This document shows, piece after piece, positions 62,430 through 64,000 of a stretch of 64,000 nt of DNA. Source of the DNA: Schistocephalus solidus (lineage: Eukaryota > Platyhelminthes > Cestoda > Diphyllobothriidea > Diphyllobothriidae). Numbering within the stretch: position 1 is the first letter of the stretch; each line of letters begins with the position of its first letter. The stretch spans positions 1 to 64,000 of the forward strand of contig WEDG01004631.1 in the NCBI GenBank assembly GCA_017591395.1, read 5' to 3'. The notes under the pieces were generated by a model, which was not told where the DNA came from, did no database searches, and was given only the letters and a program-made list of their open reading frames with translations. Position numbers and translations under genes: made by a program.

Positions 62430-63170
62430 GCCCTAACTTGAAATGCAGGGCTTGTTCACAAACATGCCACTAGATGAAAGCATTGATGTAATTTGTGAGC
62501 ATGCGCCTGACACATGCGTGGAACCAGCGCAACTTCAAGAACTGCTTCAAATATTCACGCAAAACGTACAGTTCCTGTTCAACGAGCAGATTTTCCCGAC
62601 AGACAGATGATGTTGCTATGGCCAGTCTATTGGCGCCAGTCTTAGCCGACATCTTCATGCCAAACGTTGAGCGAAAGTTAAGGCCAAAACGTACAGCAAA
62701 CCTGGTTCTATAGACGATATGTGAATGACATTTTTGCCATTGTCAACAGCCCTAGAGATGGAGAATTGCCTCTGGAGGTGATGAACAAGGAACATGCAGA
62801 GGTCAAATTTACAATTGAACATGAGAAGAATGACCTTGTGACTTTTTAGATGCTCTTGCACGTAGGCGGGAAGATGGTTCTTTTTAGAGGTCCACATATA
62901 GAAAAACCACCTGGAAAGGTCATTACACGCACTTCCGCAGTTTCATTCCAATTCAGAAAAAAACAAAATTTGGTTTTGTGCCTGTTCCTTAGAGCCATTA
63001 GTATCTGTTCCTCAGATACGATCAATGATGAGATCAGTTTCCTAAAGAAGTTCTTTTTTGGAGACTGGTATCTGGAGATATCCATCGAGTAGTATTGCCA
63101 TCCCAGAGAAGAATGTCCTGACTGGATATCCGCCTCAAGAAAGCTGGCAAACACCCATCTTCTCTTGAAG
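62430..63170 (+). mobile_element. Penelope-like element reverse transcriptase fragment
   Basis: Plus-strand frames read GLFTNMPLDESIDVICEHAP, then QNVQFLFNEQIFRQTDDVAM and ASLLAPVLADIFMPNVERK, then a frame change to RYVNDIFAIVNSPRDGELPL and VKFTIEHEKNDLVTF. The order SLFTNVP, GVAMGSPLxPxLAxxFM, RYVDDxFxI and a final L-x-F-L-D is the RT core of Penelope-like elements. RYVDD reads RYVND and the last motif ends in a stop, so it is inactive. Confidence 0.75.
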
Positions 63171-63679
63171 GGAGAAATAGCTTAATGCAGAATTGAAGGA
63201 ACGCATGCGTCTTCTAAATTAGTATTCATAGGCACTAAAAAGGTTATTCCGGTAAGACCAACCAAAGATATTCTGCCTATGCACGCCAATTTTATTCATG
63301 AGTTTACCTGTAGTTATGGCTACAAATATATTAAACCCATGTAAAGGCAGTTGGCAACTCGGTCGGCTAAATGCTACAGATAGATAATGGACGTAACCCA
63401 TTCCCTCTCACCATGCGCAACTGAATATCAGGCCAAAAATTCATGCTTTATTTACCTTTCCCGTTTCATCCCTCTAAGTCGATGTTTAATTGGCCAGTTT
63501 ATTTATTTATAGCTAATGACCATATACATTTGAATAAGAGGTCGTAAAAGTCTGCAACAAGCTAATTTTGGCACCATTACCTCGTCCAACTTCATCCCCC
63601 GGAAAACAGTGTTTCAATCTAGTAGGCAGTTTTGGTAAATTGGAGTAATTTAGTTGACCCATCCATGAAATAATTAACC

Positions 63680-63886
63680 ATGTCAGCCAAATTCGTATCC
63701 GCAAAATTAAAAGCACGGTGGTCTAAGAAACCGAGTTACGGGATGCCATCGGAAAATGTATTTTGCCATATTTTGTCTGGGTTGCATTATGCCCCTTTCC
63801 CAAACTACCTAGTACTTGAGTTTGTTAATCGGCTGGTGAATTTTAGATTGAATGGTGTGGTCGTTAAATTTGAGTGCGCTAGACGG
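63680..63886 (+). CDS. Possible first exon of a gene leaving the window
   Basis: ATG at 63680 follows an in-frame TAA three codons upstream and opens 69 codons: MSAKFVSAKLKARWSKKPSY, GMPSENVFCHILSGLHYAPF, PNYLVLEFVNRLVNFRLNGV and VVKFECARR, ending exactly at a consensus donor CGG|GTAAGT in phase 0. The basic N-terminus could be a mitochondrial-type presequence (weak inference). I do not recognise the family. A decayed SINE family A tail (GACCCATCCATGAAA) lies just upstream. Confidence 0.4.
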
Positions 63887-64000
63887 GTAAGTAAATCGCA
63901 AATTTACAAGACGTAAGTTTGTCGGTTAAAGACACGTATCTCAGGCAATTTGAGCGCCGGTTGTACTGAAGCCATATCCCTTCTGTCATGTGTTTGAGAT

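Overview
The window is animal nuclear DNA, most likely from a flatworm with a large, repeat-rich genome; a tapeworm is my best guess and the genus is unproven. The evidence is: one gene split by introns ranging from 39 bp to about 5.6 kb, with the two shortest (42 and 39 bp) adjacent near the 5' end as is common in flatworms; many decayed non-LTR retrotransposons (jockey/CR1-like and RTE-like); Penelope-like elements with GIY-YIG endonuclease remains; and several tRNA-derived SINE families. There are no bacterial operons and no CRISPR arrays. Most open reading frames in the window are chance frames or fragments of dead retroelements.

Layout. 1-14 kb is intergenic DNA full of old repeats: LINE pieces at 0.95-1.18, 4.98-7.2, 8.83-9.08, 9.4-10.7, 11.1-12.2 and 12.3-13.9 kb, and SINE copies at 3.3-3.8 and 10.7-11.05 kb. 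14.25-38.79 kb (+ strand) holds a complete inosine-5'-monophosphate dehydrogenase (IMPDH) gene. I could join 12 coding exons with matching phases and GT-AG borders into a 510-residue enzyme carrying both the catalytic barrel and the CBS regulatory pair. Its introns hold Penelope and SINE remnants, long CT and TA microsatellites and telomere-like repeats. 38.8-48.1 kb is repeat-rich again: a minus-strand LINE at 39.4-41.7 kb, a Penelope endonuclease remnant at 47.3-47.6 kb and an RTE-type reverse transcriptase fragment at 47.8-48.1 kb. 48.5-58.3 kb (- strand) contains two well-bounded exons, and perhaps a third, of an unrecognised Ser/Pro/Arg-rich protein. 58.4-64 kb has a Penelope reverse transcriptase fragment and two tentative plus-strand exons at 60.5 and 63.7 kb; the last may be the first exon of a gene running off the window.

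The most interesting observation is inside IMPDH intron 7. Exon 7 encodes the barrel segment that leads to the NAD-contacting His and to the Asp-Ser-Ser motif. It is followed, before exon 8, by one convincing (25801-25900) and one weaker (26774-26870) divergent copy with the same splice phases. Splicing exon 7 to either copy would shift the frame, so they look like a mutually exclusive exon cassette or its decayed remains. Both copies lack the NAD-contacting His. If expressed, they would give an IMPDH isoform with an altered cofactor site. A second feature of note is a perfect 10-bp inverted repeat in the leader just upstream of the IMPDH start codon.
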